Assembly: GCF_029892445.1 (NCBI RefSeq)
Contig: NZ_JARXVJ010000001.1
Span: forward strand, 1,674,001-1,738,000
Length of the DNA: 64,000 bases
Direction of reading: 5' to 3'
Source: Chryseobacterium sp. H1D6B
Lineage (GTDB): Bacteria; Bacteroidota; Bacteroidia; Flavobacteriales; Weeksellaceae
Shown here: one piece after another, positions 17,506-25,739 of the stretch
Layout: the number at the start of each line of letters is the position of its first letter
Position numbering within the stretch: the first letter of the stretch is position 1
The notes under the pieces: model-generated
The model's input: only the letters and a program-made list of their open reading frames with translations
Told to the model about the DNA's origin: nothing
Databases searched by the model: none
Program-made: the position numbers and the translations under genes

Positions 17506-18291
17506 ATGAAGATTTGTTATACATTGATTTTAGTTTTCTTTATAATTGTTGTAAAATCTCAAATTGGCTTTGATGTCATGTATGAAGCAGATTACAAATT
17601 AACCTATAAAGACCAGACAATAAATGCAGTCACTCAAGAAGATGCATTTGCTCTTCTCATAAATGAAAAAGAGTCCTATTATAAGAATATGAAAAAATAT
17701 ATTGAAGATTCTTTAAAATATGAAAAAAGGATTAATGATAGAACGGATTTTAGAGAAGGAATAAAATATGCAACGGATTTTTCTGAAAATATAGGAACAA
17801 CAAACGGGAAGCTCTATGTTACCTTACAGTTTTCTAATAAGGGATTTAAATATGAAGAATCTAATCATATAAACTGGCAGCTGTTGAATGAATTTAAACG
17901 AATAGGAAAGTATAAATGTCAAAAGGCGGTTACAAAAAAGTATGGCAGGAAATGGATCGTTTGGTTTACTGAGGACATACCCTTTCCTTTTGGTCCCTAT
18001 AAATTTAATAAACTGCCTGGTTTGATTTTAGAGGCTTATGATGAAAAAAAAGAATATATTTTTTCAATGTACAGTTTCAGAAAAAGAAAGTATTTCTGTA
18101 GATCTGCTAATATGCAGGATAAAGTAACTTTGGTTAAAAAGTCAAAGATTTTTGATTATCAAAGAAAGGAAATAGCAGATCCAAATAGTTATAATAAATT
18201 AATTACTGATCCGGAGACACTTCAGTTCATTATGAAAAAAAGTCAGGAAAGAGCTAGAAACTATAATCCTATTGAATTGAGTATTGAATAG
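17506..18291 (+). CDS. GLPGLI family exported protein
   Basis: This 261-residue protein has a signal peptide (MKICYTLILVFFIIVVKSQ) and the GLPGLI hallmark as KFNKLPGLILEAYD near residue 170, after WFTEDIPFPFGPYKF. The family is confined to Bacteroidota as far as I know and has no established biochemical role. It often occurs in multiple copies and beside small exported peptides or TonB receptors. Here it follows a 68-residue secreted peptide, with a terminator hairpin between them, so expression may depend on read-through. The C-terminus (ARNYNPIELSIE) is typical of the family. Confidence 0.85.
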   Translation: MKICYTLILVFFIIVVKSQIGFDVMYEADYKLTYKDQTINAVTQEDAFALLINEKESYYKNMKKYIEDSLKYEKRINDRTDFREGIKYATDFSENIGTTNGKLYVTLQFSNKGFKYEESNHINWQLLNEFKRIGKYKCQKAVTKKYGRKWIVWFTEDIPFPFGPYKFNKLPGLILEAYDEKKEYIFSMYSFRKRKYFCRSANMQDKVTLVKKSKIFDYQRKEIADPNSYNKLITDPETLQFIMKKSQERARNYNPIELSIE

Positions 18292-18319
18292 AATAATAGA
18301 TGATCTAGAATTAAAATAA

Positions 18320-18351
18320 AAAAATCGGAAATAATGGTATTTCCGATTTTT
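18320..18351. terminator. Bidirectional terminator
   Basis: A 13-bp perfect stem (AAAAATCGGAAAT / ATTTCCGATTTTT) with a 6-base loop lies between converging genes ending at 18291 (+) and 18355 (-). Confidence 0.85.
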
Positions 18352-18354
18352 AAT

Positions 18355-18696
18355 TTATTGTAACAGTTCTTCGTCCTGAAAATACTGAATAATTGCTTTC
18401 TTCATCAATAAAGACTGTTCATTTGGTCTTAATTCTGGAACATCATCCAATTTTTCAAACTGAGGCCATCCGTCTTCATAATGCGTGAATTTATAATAGC
18501 CAAAAGGTTCTAATAATCTGCAGACTGCAATATGAAGTAAATTTAACTTATCGTCTTTCGTGTATTTCTGCTGTCCGCTTCCCAGTTCCTGAAGACCAAT
18601 TAAAAATAACAGCGTTTCAATCGGTGGATTTTTTTCTGTCTCAAAATTGTCCTCAAAAAACTGTTCTATCTTTTTCCAATATTCTGCTTCATTCAT
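18355..18696 (-). CDS. Conserved hypothetical protein
   Basis: This 113-residue soluble acidic protein has no signal peptide or membrane segment. It begins MNEAEYWKKIEQFFEDNF and contains LLFLIGLQELG and GYYKFTHYEDGWPQFEKL. Its ATG overlaps the stop of the upstream prolyl oligopeptidase gene by four bases (ATGA), so the two are translationally coupled. I do not recognise a domain with a known function. Similar short proteins appear to be common in flavobacteria. It looks mostly helical. Confidence 0.75.
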   Translation of the reverse strand: MNEAEYWKKIEQFFEDNFETEKNPPIETLLFLIGLQELGSGQQKYTKDDKLNLLHIAVCRLLEPFGYYKFTHYEDGWPQFEKLDDVPELRPNEQSLLMKKAIIQYFQDEELLQ

Positions 18697-20741
18697 TTTT
18701 TTTCGTTTTCTAATTTTAATAAAAAGGCATACTCCAGAGCATCCTCTTTTAATGATTCAAATCTTCCGCTGGCTCCTCCATGGCCTGCGCTCATATCAGT
18801 TTTGAAAAGCAAAAGATTATCGTCTGTTTTTAATTCTCTCAATTTTGCTGTCCATTTTGCAGGCTCCCAATACTGAACCTGAGAATCATGCAGTCCGGTT
18901 GTAATAAGCATATTTGGATACGCTTTTGCTTCTACATTGTCATATGGAGAGTAAGACTTCATGTAGTCGTAATACTCTTTATCATTAGGATTTCCCCATT
19001 CATCGTATTCCCCGGTAGTCAATGGAATAGTTTCATCCAGCATCGTAGTCACTACGTCTACAAAAGGAACTTGAGCTACAATTCCATTAAATAATTCAGG
19101 CTCATAATTAACAACAGCTCCTACTAACAGTCCGCCTGCACTTCCTCCCATTGCATATAAATGTTTGGATGAAGTGTAGTTTTCCTTTATCAGATGTTTT
19201 CCTGCATCTATAAAATCAAAGAATGTGTTCTTTTTGTCAAGCATTTTTCCTTCTTCATACCATTCTCTTCCTAAATATTCACCGCCGCGGATATGAGCAA
19301 TTGCATAAATAAATCCTCTGTCTAAAATTGATAATCTTACGTTTGAAAAACTTGCGTCCACTGTATGTCCATAACTTCCGTACCCGTATAAAAGCAATGG
19401 AGTGTCAGCTGACTTTGGAGTATCTTTATGATAAACTAAAGAAATTGGAACTTTCGCTTTTCCGTCTCTTGAATCTGCCCAGATTCTTTCAGAAATATAA
19501 TTTTCAGGAAAGAATTTTCCGCCCAGTACTTCCTGCTGTTTTAAGAGCTTTGTGGTTTTTTCCTTCATGTTGTACTCGTAAGTAGAACTAGGCTGGGTCA
19601 ATGAAGTGTAGCCATAACGTAAAACCTCAGTATCAAATTCTAAATTCAGGCCTATGTAAGCCGTGTAAGTAGGATCTGAAAAAGGGAGATAATAGGATTC
19701 CTGAGTTTTCTCGTCAATGATTTTTATCTGAAGCAGGCCGCTTTCTCTTTCTTCGAGAACCAGATAATCCTTGAAAATTTCAAAACCTTCCAATAGCACT
19801 TCTTTGCGGTGAGGGATTACATCTACCCAGTTTTCCATTCCGCATTTGTTGATCTTAGTTTTTACAATTTTGAAATTGATCGCGTCATCAGCATTTGTAA
19901 TGATATAAAATTCATCCTCATAATGCTCCACAGAATATTCCAGGTCGTCAATTCTCGGCTGAATAATCTCCCATTCTGCAAAAACATTATCAGACGGGAT
20001 AAAACGATGTTCATCTGAAATCGTACTTGAACTCGCAATAAAGATATACTGTAAAGATTTTGTTTTGAAAACATTGACATCAAAGGTTTCATCCTCTTCA
20101 TGGAAAATTAATGCGTCTTCAGAAGAATCTGTTCCAAGTTTGTGTCTGTACACCTGAAAAGCACGTAAACTTTTATCTTTTCTGATGTAAAAAACGTGTT
20201 CGTTATCATTTCCCCAGACTGCTTTTCCAGTGGTGTTCTGAATTTCATCAGACAGAATTTCTCCCGTTTTTAAATTCTTAAACTGTATAGAGTAAATTCT
20301 TCTTCCTACATTATCTGACGAGAATGAAGCCAGCTCATTATTTGGGCTTACTGCAACGCTTCCTACTTCAAAGAAACTTTCTCCTTCAGCAAGAATATTC
20401 ACATCCAAAAGGATTTCTTCAGAATTTTCCAGACTTGTATGTTTTCTACAAAAAATAGGATATTCTTTCCCCTCTTCATAACGTACAATGTACCAGTACC
20501 CGTTAAAAAAATAGGGAAGGGATTCATCGTCTTTCTTGTAGCGGGATTTCATTTCTTCGTAAAGTTCTTCTTGGAACTCTTCTGTATCTTTCATCATCAA
20601 TTCTTCGTAAGCATTCTCTTCTTCTAGATATTGTATGACTTCAGGGTTTTCTCTTTCATTCAGCCAGAAATAATTGTCAGTTCTTTTATCTCCGTGAATT
20701 TCGAGTATATTTTCTATTTTTTTTGCTTGAGGGGCTTTCAT
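18693..20741 (-). CDS. S9 family prolyl oligopeptidase (oligopeptidase B-like)
   Basis: This 682-residue serine peptidase has an N-terminal seven-bladed propeller (about 1-400), which opens with the POP family sequence DKRTDNYFWLNERENPEV. The C-terminal alpha/beta hydrolase contains LLLYGYGSYG, FIYAIAHIRGG, the nucleophile elbow GGSAGG with catalytic Ser534, and late Asp and His residues (TGLHDSQV, SAGHGG). The match is closest to oligopeptidase B (protease II), which cuts after basic residues in short peptides. There is no signal peptide, so it is cytoplasmic. It is co-transcribed with the small downstream gene and has its own -7 element upstream. Confidence 0.92.
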   Translation of the reverse strand: MKAPQAKKIENILEIHGDKRTDNYFWLNERENPEVIQYLEEENAYEELMMKDTEEFQEELYEEMKSRYKKDDESLPYFFNGYWYIVRYEEGKEYPIFCRKHTSLENSEEILLDVNILAEGESFFEVGSVAVSPNNELASFSSDNVGRRIYSIQFKNLKTGEILSDEIQNTTGKAVWGNDNEHVFYIRKDKSLRAFQVYRHKLGTDSSEDALIFHEEDETFDVNVFKTKSLQYIFIASSSTISDEHRFIPSDNVFAEWEIIQPRIDDLEYSVEHYEDEFYIITNADDAINFKIVKTKINKCGMENWVDVIPHRKEVLLEGFEIFKDYLVLEERESGLLQIKIIDEKTQESYYLPFSDPTYTAYIGLNLEFDTEVLRYGYTSLTQPSSTYEYNMKEKTTKLLKQQEVLGGKFFPENYISERIWADSRDGKAKVPISLVYHKDTPKSADTPLLLYGYGSYGHTVDASFSNVRLSILDRGFIYAIAHIRGGEYLGREWYEEGKMLDKKNTFFDFIDAGKHLIKENYTSSKHLYAMGGSAGGLLVGAVVNYEPELFNGIVAQVPFVDVVTTMLDETIPLTTGEYDEWGNPNDKEYYDYMKSYSPYDNVEAKAYPNMLITTGLHDSQVQYWEPAKWTAKLRELKTDDNLLLFKTDMSAGHGGASGRFESLKEDALEYAFLLKLENEKK

Positions 20742-20759
20742 TTATTATTAATTCTTGTC

Positions 20760-20767
20760 CAAATTTA
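20760..20767 (-). promoter_or_regulatory. -7 element of the prolyl oligopeptidase gene
   Basis: On the minus strand this reads TAAATTTG (TANNTTTG), 18 bases before the ATG at 20741. Confidence 0.5.
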
Positions 20768-20770
20768 ATT

Positions 20771-20806
20771 AAAAAAAAACCATCTTTCCTTTAATTGAAA
20801 AGACGG
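20771..20806 (-). terminator. Terminator after hemD
   Basis: On the minus strand CCGTCTTT pairs with AAAGATGG (one G-U pair), followed directly by a run of nine T. It lies 24 bases after the hemD stop codon. Confidence 0.65.
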
Positions 20807-20829
20807 CTGTTTTATATAAATACTAAAAG

Positions 20830-21573
20830 CTATTTGTGAAGGCTTTTAATATATTTTTCGAGTGCCATTGTCATGGACGGTGTTTCTTTTGTAGGAGCCA
20901 TTAAATCTATCTTTAATCCCGCTTCCTCGGCTGCTGCTAAAGTAGTGTTTCCAAAAACACCGATTTTAGTTTCGTCCTGTTTGAAGTCTGGGAAATTTTG
21001 TTGTAGAGACTTAATTCCTTGCGGGCTGAAAAAGATCAGCATCTCATAATCCTTAATATTGATATCAGTTAGATCACTGCATACAGTTCTGTACATGATC
21101 GCTCTTGTCCAGTCGATATTTGCAGAATCTAAGGTTTTGACAATATCAGGGCTTAGAACATCTGAAGACGGAAGCAGGTATTTTTCAGAAGGGAACTTCT
21201 TGAAAAGAGGAAGCAGGTCGGCAAAGTTTTTCTCACCAAAACTGATCTTTCTTTTTCTGTATACAATATGCTTTTGAAGATAGTTAGCAATAGCTTCAGA
21301 CTGACAGATATATCTCATAGTATCTGGGACCGCAAAACGAAGTTCTTCGGCTAATCTAAAGTAATGATCTATCGCATTTTTACTGGTGAAAATAATTCCA
21401 GTATATTGTGTTAGATCTATCTTTTGTGTTCTAAGTTCTTTGTTGTCAACCCCTTCGACGTGGATAAAAGGACGGAAATCAATCTTTATTTTTTCCTTCT
21501 TCGCTATATCCAGGTATGGAGAAGACTCACTAGGTGCTGGTTGAGAAACCAATATAGACTTTATTCTCATCAT
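20830..21573 (-). CDS. hemD: Uroporphyrinogen-III synthase
   Basis: This 247-residue protein closes and isomerises hydroxymethylbilane to uroporphyrinogen III in haem biosynthesis, in the cytoplasm. HemD sequences diverge strongly. The recognisable parts are ILVSQPAPSES at the N-terminus, GIIFTSKNAIDHYFRL, YLLPSSDVLSPDI with WTRAIMYRT, and LIFFSPQGIKSL with KIGVFGNTTLAAAEEAGL. Two adjacent Met codons open the frame. It lies 9 bases downstream of the DUF4271 gene, a pairing I know from other flavobacteria. No other haem genes are in the window. Confidence 0.85.
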   Translation of the reverse strand: MMRIKSILVSQPAPSESSPYLDIAKKEKIKIDFRPFIHVEGVDNKELRTQKIDLTQYTGIIFTSKNAIDHYFRLAEELRFAVPDTMRYICQSEAIANYLQKHIVYRKRKISFGEKNFADLLPLFKKFPSEKYLLPSSDVLSPDIVKTLDSANIDWTRAIMYRTVCSDLTDINIKDYEMLIFFSPQGIKSLQQNFPDFKQDETKIGVFGNTTLAAAEEAGLKIDLMAPTKETPSMTMALEKYIKSLHK

Positions 21574-21582
21574 TGACTTTTA

Positions 21583-22251
21583 TTAAAAAAATAACAACTT
21601 CCAAAGCAATAATAATGGTGCGATTTGGAGGGTGCAAATATACAAAAATTTATAATACCATTTTTCTGGCAGAATATTGTTCTTATGAAATAAGTAGAAA
21701 AAAACTTTGAAAATGAAGACAAAAGAGAGGAAGAGTAAATAGTATAAAAACATTTTATTTCTGTCTACGGGGAAATAATAGTGGGTTACGCATAAAATTA
21801 TAAGTAAAAATGACAAGACGAAATAAAATTTAGTGGAGGTAAAGTAAAAAATAGACCATTTTTTTGCATCGCCTATACTTTGATAAAATAAAAATCCAAG
21901 CGTTGATTTTGTTAAATAAAAAAACACAATCGCAGTTAAACTGTATCCAAATTTATTAAATTGATACCCTAAAACCTGTAAATCGGCAATATATTTGGGG
22001 ACAATCGGAATATATTGTGATATAAGAACAGCTAATGTAAGTGTAGTAACGCAGGAAGTGATGATCCAGCTGGGGAGATTATTGCTTGAATCAAAATATT
22101 TCTGCAGGAGAAAATCTTTCAGATTGGCTCCCCTTTCTATGACGTTCATCATGAAAATATACAGAAACAGGCAGGCTAGAAGGATAAAGATTACCCAGTC
22201 GTTATTCTCGGGTATCCTTATATGGTTGGTGAAATTTTGTGATAACAGCAA
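21583..22251 (-). CDS. DUF4271 family membrane protein
   Basis: This multi-pass membrane protein of unknown function has about five or six hydrophobic segments (for example WVIFILLACLFLYIFMM, WIITSCVTTLTLAVLI, FLLIILCVTHYYF, YLLFLSFVFIFKVFFYLF). The frame is open up to an ATG at 22344, but a perfect -7 element lies at 22266-22273 on this strand. I therefore place the start downstream at TTG 22251, giving 222 residues, although an ATT at 22257 is also possible. It is 9 bases upstream of hemD and likely co-transcribed. Confidence 0.7.
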   Translation of the reverse strand: MLLSQNFTNHIRIPENNDWVIFILLACLFLYIFMMNVIERGANLKDFLLQKYFDSSNNLPSWIITSCVTTLTLAVLISQYIPIVPKYIADLQVLGYQFNKFGYSLTAIVFFYLTKSTLGFLFYQSIGDAKKWSIFYFTSTKFYFVLSFLLIILCVTHYYFPVDRNKMFLYYLLFLSFVFIFKVFFYLFHKNNILPEKWYYKFLYICTLQIAPLLLLWKLLFF

Positions 22252-22265
22252 AGGAATGTTTTTTG

Positions 22266-22273
22266 CAAAATTA
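22266..22273 (-). promoter_or_regulatory. -7 element of the DUF4271-hemD operon
   Basis: On the minus strand this reads TAATTTTG (TANNTTTG), 14 bases before the proposed TTG start at 22251. Confidence 0.45.
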
Positions 22274-22310
22274 TAGATTATTTTGTATAAAATAAAAAGG
22301 TTAAATAAAC

Positions 22311-22318
22311 TATCTTTG
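22311..22318 (+). promoter_or_regulatory. -7 element of the glycosyltransferase gene
   Basis: TATCTTTG matches TANNTTTG and ends 9 bases before the ATG at 22328, so the leader would be only a few bases long. A TTG at 22283-22285 lies 25 bases upstream, slightly farther than usual. Confidence 0.55.
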
Positions 22319-22327
22319 CAGACTGAA

Positions 22328-23044
22328 ATGAAAAAACTCGTCATTATACCAACTTATAACGAAAAGGAAAATATTGAAAATATTATTTCCGCGGTTTTTG
22401 CATTGGAAGATGATTTTCATGTTCTGGTGGTGGATGACTCTTCCCCAGACGGAACAGCAGAGATTGTGAAAGAGCTGCAGAGAAGGTTTTCCCATACTTT
22501 GCATTTGTCGATAAGGCATATAAAAGATGGTCTGGGAAAAGCATATATTCACGGATTCAAATGGGCAATTCAGAATAATTATGACTATATATTTGAAATG
22601 GATGCCGATTTTTCACACAATCCAAATGATCTCCCGAAGCTGTATAAAGCTTGTTTAAATGCAGATATGGCAATAGGGTCCCGTTATTCTAAAGGAGTAA
22701 ATGTAGTAAACTGGCCGATGGGGAGAGTGTTACTTTCTTATTTTGCATCAAGATATGTAAGATTTATTTTAAGACTTCCTATTCATGATACAACGGCAGG
22801 ATTTGTCTGTTTTTCCAGAAAAGTTCTGGAGGAAATAGGATTGGAGAATGTAAGGCTGAAAGGATACGGATTTCAAATTGAAATGAAATTCAGAGCTTTT
22901 AAAAAAGGCTTTAAAATTGTAGAAGTGCCTATTATTTTTACCAACAGAATTTTAGGGGAAAGTAAAATGAACGGCGGCATTATTCATGAAGCTGTTTTTG
23001 GAGTTTTAAATTTAAAATGGAAATCATTAATCAACAGGTTATGA
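22328..23044 (+). CDS. Polyprenol monophosphomannose synthase (GT2, Dpm1-like)
   Basis: This 238-residue family 2 glycosyltransferase starts MKKLVIIPTYNEKENIENII. It has VVDDSSPDGT, the DxD-type motif in EMDADFSHNP, IGSRYSKG, and the Dpm1-specific tail QIEMKFRAFKKGFKIVEVPIIFTNR. It likely transfers mannose or a related sugar to a lipid phosphate at the inner membrane. It lacks the C-terminal membrane helices of long bacterial versions. The ATG at 22328 is preferred over the frame start at 22283 because a -7 element lies between them. It overlaps the next gene by four bases (ATGA). Confidence 0.88.
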   Translation: MKKLVIIPTYNEKENIENIISAVFALEDDFHVLVVDDSSPDGTAEIVKELQRRFSHTLHLSIRHIKDGLGKAYIHGFKWAIQNNYDYIFEMDADFSHNPNDLPKLYKACLNADMAIGSRYSKGVNVVNWPMGRVLLSYFASRYVRFILRLPIHDTTAGFVCFSRKVLEEIGLENVRLKGYGFQIEMKFRAFKKGFKIVEVPIIFTNRILGESKMNGGIIHEAVFGVLNLKWKSLINRL

Positions 23045-23409
23045 AAAAGCTGATCGGTCTTTTTATTTTAATGTTTTTGTTTTCCTGCAGTGATTACATT
23101 GACAAGCCGAAAAACTTGGTTTCAAAAAGCGATATGGCAGAAATTATGGCTGATCTTGCAGTGAGTGACCAAGCTACATTTATGTTTCCCTCATCTAATT
23201 TAGAAAGCGGAACCAGATTTGTTCTAAAAACGCATAATGTAAAGCCTAATGATTTTGTAGAAAGTTATAAATATTACGTTGTAAAAGAGGATATGAATGA
23301 TATTGCTGATGAAGCAAAAAAGATATTATTAAAAAAAGATCCGAAGGCAGAGAAATATGTAAAGGATAAATTGAAGGGGAAAGAAAATATTCCTTCTTTT
23401 GCAAAATAA
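23041..23409 (+). CDS. DUF4296 domain lipoprotein
   Basis: This 122-residue lipoprotein has a signal and lipobox (MFLFSCSD) followed by PKNLVSKSDMAEIMADLAVSDQ, typical of DUF4296, a Bacteroidota family of unknown function. The C-terminal half is Lys-rich. The ATG at 23041 overlaps the stop codon of the glycosyltransferase (ATGA), showing translational coupling. An in-frame upstream start at 23017 would lie inside the previous gene and spoil the signal peptide. Cell location is probably the periplasmic face of the outer or inner membrane. Confidence 0.85.
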   Translation: MKKLIGLFILMFLFSCSDYIDKPKNLVSKSDMAEIMADLAVSDQATFMFPSSNLESGTRFVLKTHNVKPNDFVESYKYYVVKEDMNDIADEAKKILLKKDPKAEKYVKDKLKGKENIPSFAK

Positions 23410-23484
23410 ATGATGATGCAAAGATGTATCCCATTCGATACGTGCATCAGCCGCCAGCAAGCGGTGAATTAAAAAAGTATATGA

Positions 23485-24615
23485 ATGAAATTTTTTAATA
23501 TAGAAAAAACCTCTGAAGGAAAAGCTAGAGCAGGAGAGCTGATAACCGACCACGGTAAAGTTCAGACTCCAATTTTTATGCCCGTAGGAACTGTTGCCAG
23601 TGTAAAAACAGTCCACCAAAGAGAATTAAAAGAAGACATTAAAGCCCAGATCATTCTGGGAAATACATACCACCTGTACCTTCGTCCTACAATGGATGTA
23701 ATGCAGGAAGCAGGAGGGCTGCACAAATTCATGAACTGGGATCTTCCTATTCTTACAGATTCAGGAGGGTTTCAAGTTTTTTCACTTTCCGGAAGCAGAA
23801 AAATGTCTGAAGAAGGAGTGAAGTTCAAATCTCATATCGACGGAAGTTATCATCTTTTCACTCCAGAAAAATCTATGGAAATCCAAAGACAGATCGGAGC
23901 GGATATTTTTATGGCTTTTGACGAATGCGTTGCGTATCCTAGTGGGTACAACGAAGTAAAAGCTTCTATGGAAATGACCCATCGATGGTTAAAAAGATGC
24001 ATCGACTGGAATGAACAAAATCCTGAATTATATGGTTATAAACAAAGGTTTTTCCCAATTGTTCAAGGTTCTACCTATTCGGATTTAAGAAAAATTTCAG
24101 CTGAAGTGATTTCAGAAGCCGGTGCAGAAGGAAATGCGATTGGTGGACTTTCTGTTGGCGAACCTGAAGACGAATTGTACAGAATTACAGATGAAGTGAC
24201 AGATATTTTACCAAAAGACAAACCGAGATATCTAATGGGAGTAGGAACTCCATGGAATATTTTGGAATCTATAGGGCTGGGAATTGATATGATGGACTGC
24301 GTAATGCCTACAAGAAATGCAAGAAATGCAATGCTGTTTACATGGCAGGGTGTTATGAATCTTAAAAATGAAAAATGGAAGAAAGATTTTTCGCCTTTAG
24401 ATGAATTTGGGACAAGCTATGTAGATAAAGAGTATTCAAAAGCATATGTTCGTCATTTATTTGTTTCTAAAGAATATTTAGGAAAACAGATTGCATCGAT
24501 TCATAACCTTGCTTTTTATCTGGATTTAGTAAAAGTAGCCAGAGAGCATATTGTAGCAGGAGACTTCTATGAATGGAAAAAATCTGTAATACCTGCTCTT
24601 AAACAAAGACTATAA
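23485..24615 (+). CDS. tgt: tRNA-guanine(34) transglycosylase
   Basis: This 376-residue enzyme exchanges guanine 34 for preQ1 in the queuosine pathway. It has DSGGFQVFSLSG with the substrate-binding Asp, QIGADIFMAFDECVAYP, GGLSVGEP, YLMGVGTPWNILE, and the second catalytic region GIDMMDCVMPTRNARNA. The structural zinc site of the E. coli enzyme (CxCxxC plus a His) appears degenerate. The aligned stretch at about 309-317 reads GTSYVDKEY with no cysteines, while the later His in SIHNLAFY is retained. Length and all other motifs are normal, so I take it as functional. The gene is 11 bases before the permease gene. Confidence 0.95.
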   Translation: MKFFNIEKTSEGKARAGELITDHGKVQTPIFMPVGTVASVKTVHQRELKEDIKAQIILGNTYHLYLRPTMDVMQEAGGLHKFMNWDLPILTDSGGFQVFSLSGSRKMSEEGVKFKSHIDGSYHLFTPEKSMEIQRQIGADIFMAFDECVAYPSGYNEVKASMEMTHRWLKRCIDWNEQNPELYGYKQRFFPIVQGSTYSDLRKISAEVISEAGAEGNAIGGLSVGEPEDELYRITDEVTDILPKDKPRYLMGVGTPWNILESIGLGIDMMDCVMPTRNARNAMLFTWQGVMNLKNEKWKKDFSPLDEFGTSYVDKEYSKAYVRHLFVSKEYLGKQIASIHNLAFYLDLVKVAREHIVAGDFYEWKKSVIPALKQRL

Positions 24616-24626
24616 AAGAAAAAGGA

Positions 24627-25739
24627 GTGCTTAAAATTATAGACAGATATATCATTAAGAAATATCTTGGAACATTTAGTTTCATGCTGATATTGCTGTC
24701 TATAGTTGTCCTGGTGATCGATGTCCAACAGAAGATCCCAAGAATAGAAAATGCAACACTTATTGATCCTAAATTGAATTTGACGTATTTTCTTATTCAT
24801 TTTTACCCGTTCTGGATCATCAACTTAATCATGACATTTTTGTCTATTCTGGTATTTATTTCTGTGATTTATTTTACCTCCCGGATGGCAAATAATACTG
24901 AAATTGTTGCAGTTATCAGCAGCGGTGCTAGTTTTCACAGGTTCGCAAAACCATATTTATTTACCTCGTTATTCATTGCTGCCTTGTCGCTTGTTGTCAA
25001 TCATTTTGTGCTCCCATGGGCCAATATTAAAAAGAATGAGCTAGAAGCGTATACCTATAATCAGTCTAATAAAGAAAAGGTGCTGGGAACAGCACCGGTG
25101 TCTGCCCAGCTGAGCAAAACTGAATATATTTTTGTTAATTCCTGGAATAAAAGAGAAAAAAGAGGATCAGGCTTCATCTTTCAAAAGTTTGATAAAAATA
25201 GGAAGATGATGTATGAGCTTAAAGCTAACGATGTATTTTGGGATAAAGACAAAAAACTGTTTGTTTTAAACGGCTATCTTGAGAAAACAATTAATAAAAA
25301 TGATTCAGAAAAACTGAATAATGGAGCTGAGTTAAGAAAGAGTTATGGACATGCGCCGGAAGAACTTTTTCCGAATGAGCTTCTGGGGCAGAACAAAACA
25401 ACCCCTGAATTAATTAAATTTATTCAAAGGGAAAAGGAAAAAGGGAACAGCAATTTGAATACTCACCTTAATGAGCTTTATCAAAGAACTTCAATGCCTG
25501 TTTCTATTGTTATTCTTACGTTTCTGGCACTTTCACTTTCTTCACAAAAAAGGAGAGGAGGACTTGGAATTAATCTTGCGGTAGGAATTTCTCTGGCCTT
25601 TATATTTGTGTTCTCTTTTGAGGCTTTAAAAGTGGTTTCTGAGAATAAAAGTTTAAGCCCTGGTCTGGCAATGTGGATTCCCAATATTATTTTCTTTCCG
25701 CTGGCTTTAATTTTATACCTGAGAAGAGCGAATCAATAA
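24627..25739 (+). CDS. LptF/LptG family permease (YjgP/YjgQ)
   Basis: This 370-residue inner membrane protein has about six transmembrane segments arranged three and three around a large periplasmic domain, as in LptF and LptG, which extract lipopolysaccharide with LptB. The opening LKIIDRYIIKKYLGTFSFMLILLS and the region ELYQRTSMPVSIVILTFLALSLSSQKRRGG are family hallmarks. The start is GTG at 24627, immediately preceded by AAAGGA, and 11 bases after tgt. Only one such permease is in the window; its partner must lie elsewhere. The 3' end overlaps the convergent birA gene by 7 bases. Confidence 0.9.
   Translation: MLKIIDRYIIKKYLGTFSFMLILLSIVVLVIDVQQKIPRIENATLIDPKLNLTYFLIHFYPFWIINLIMTFLSILVFISVIYFTSRMANNTEIVAVISSGASFHRFAKPYLFTSLFIAALSLVVNHFVLPWANIKKNELEAYTYNQSNKEKVLGTAPVSAQLSKTEYIFVNSWNKREKRGSGFIFQKFDKNRKMMYELKANDVFWDKDKKLFVLNGYLEKTINKNDSEKLNNGAELRKSYGHAPEELFPNELLGQNKTTPELIKFIQREKEKGNSNLNTHLNELYQRTSMPVSIVILTFLALSLSSQKRRGGLGINLAVGISLAFIFVFSFEALKVVSENKSLSPGLAMWIPNIIFFPLALILYLRRANQ

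Noticed and set aside
23410-23484. A possible preQ1 riboswitch or small RNA upstream of tgt
   Set aside because: The 75-base gap has a small GC-rich hairpin (CCGC / GCGG) but not the preQ1 aptamer pattern, and no clear promoter or terminator.
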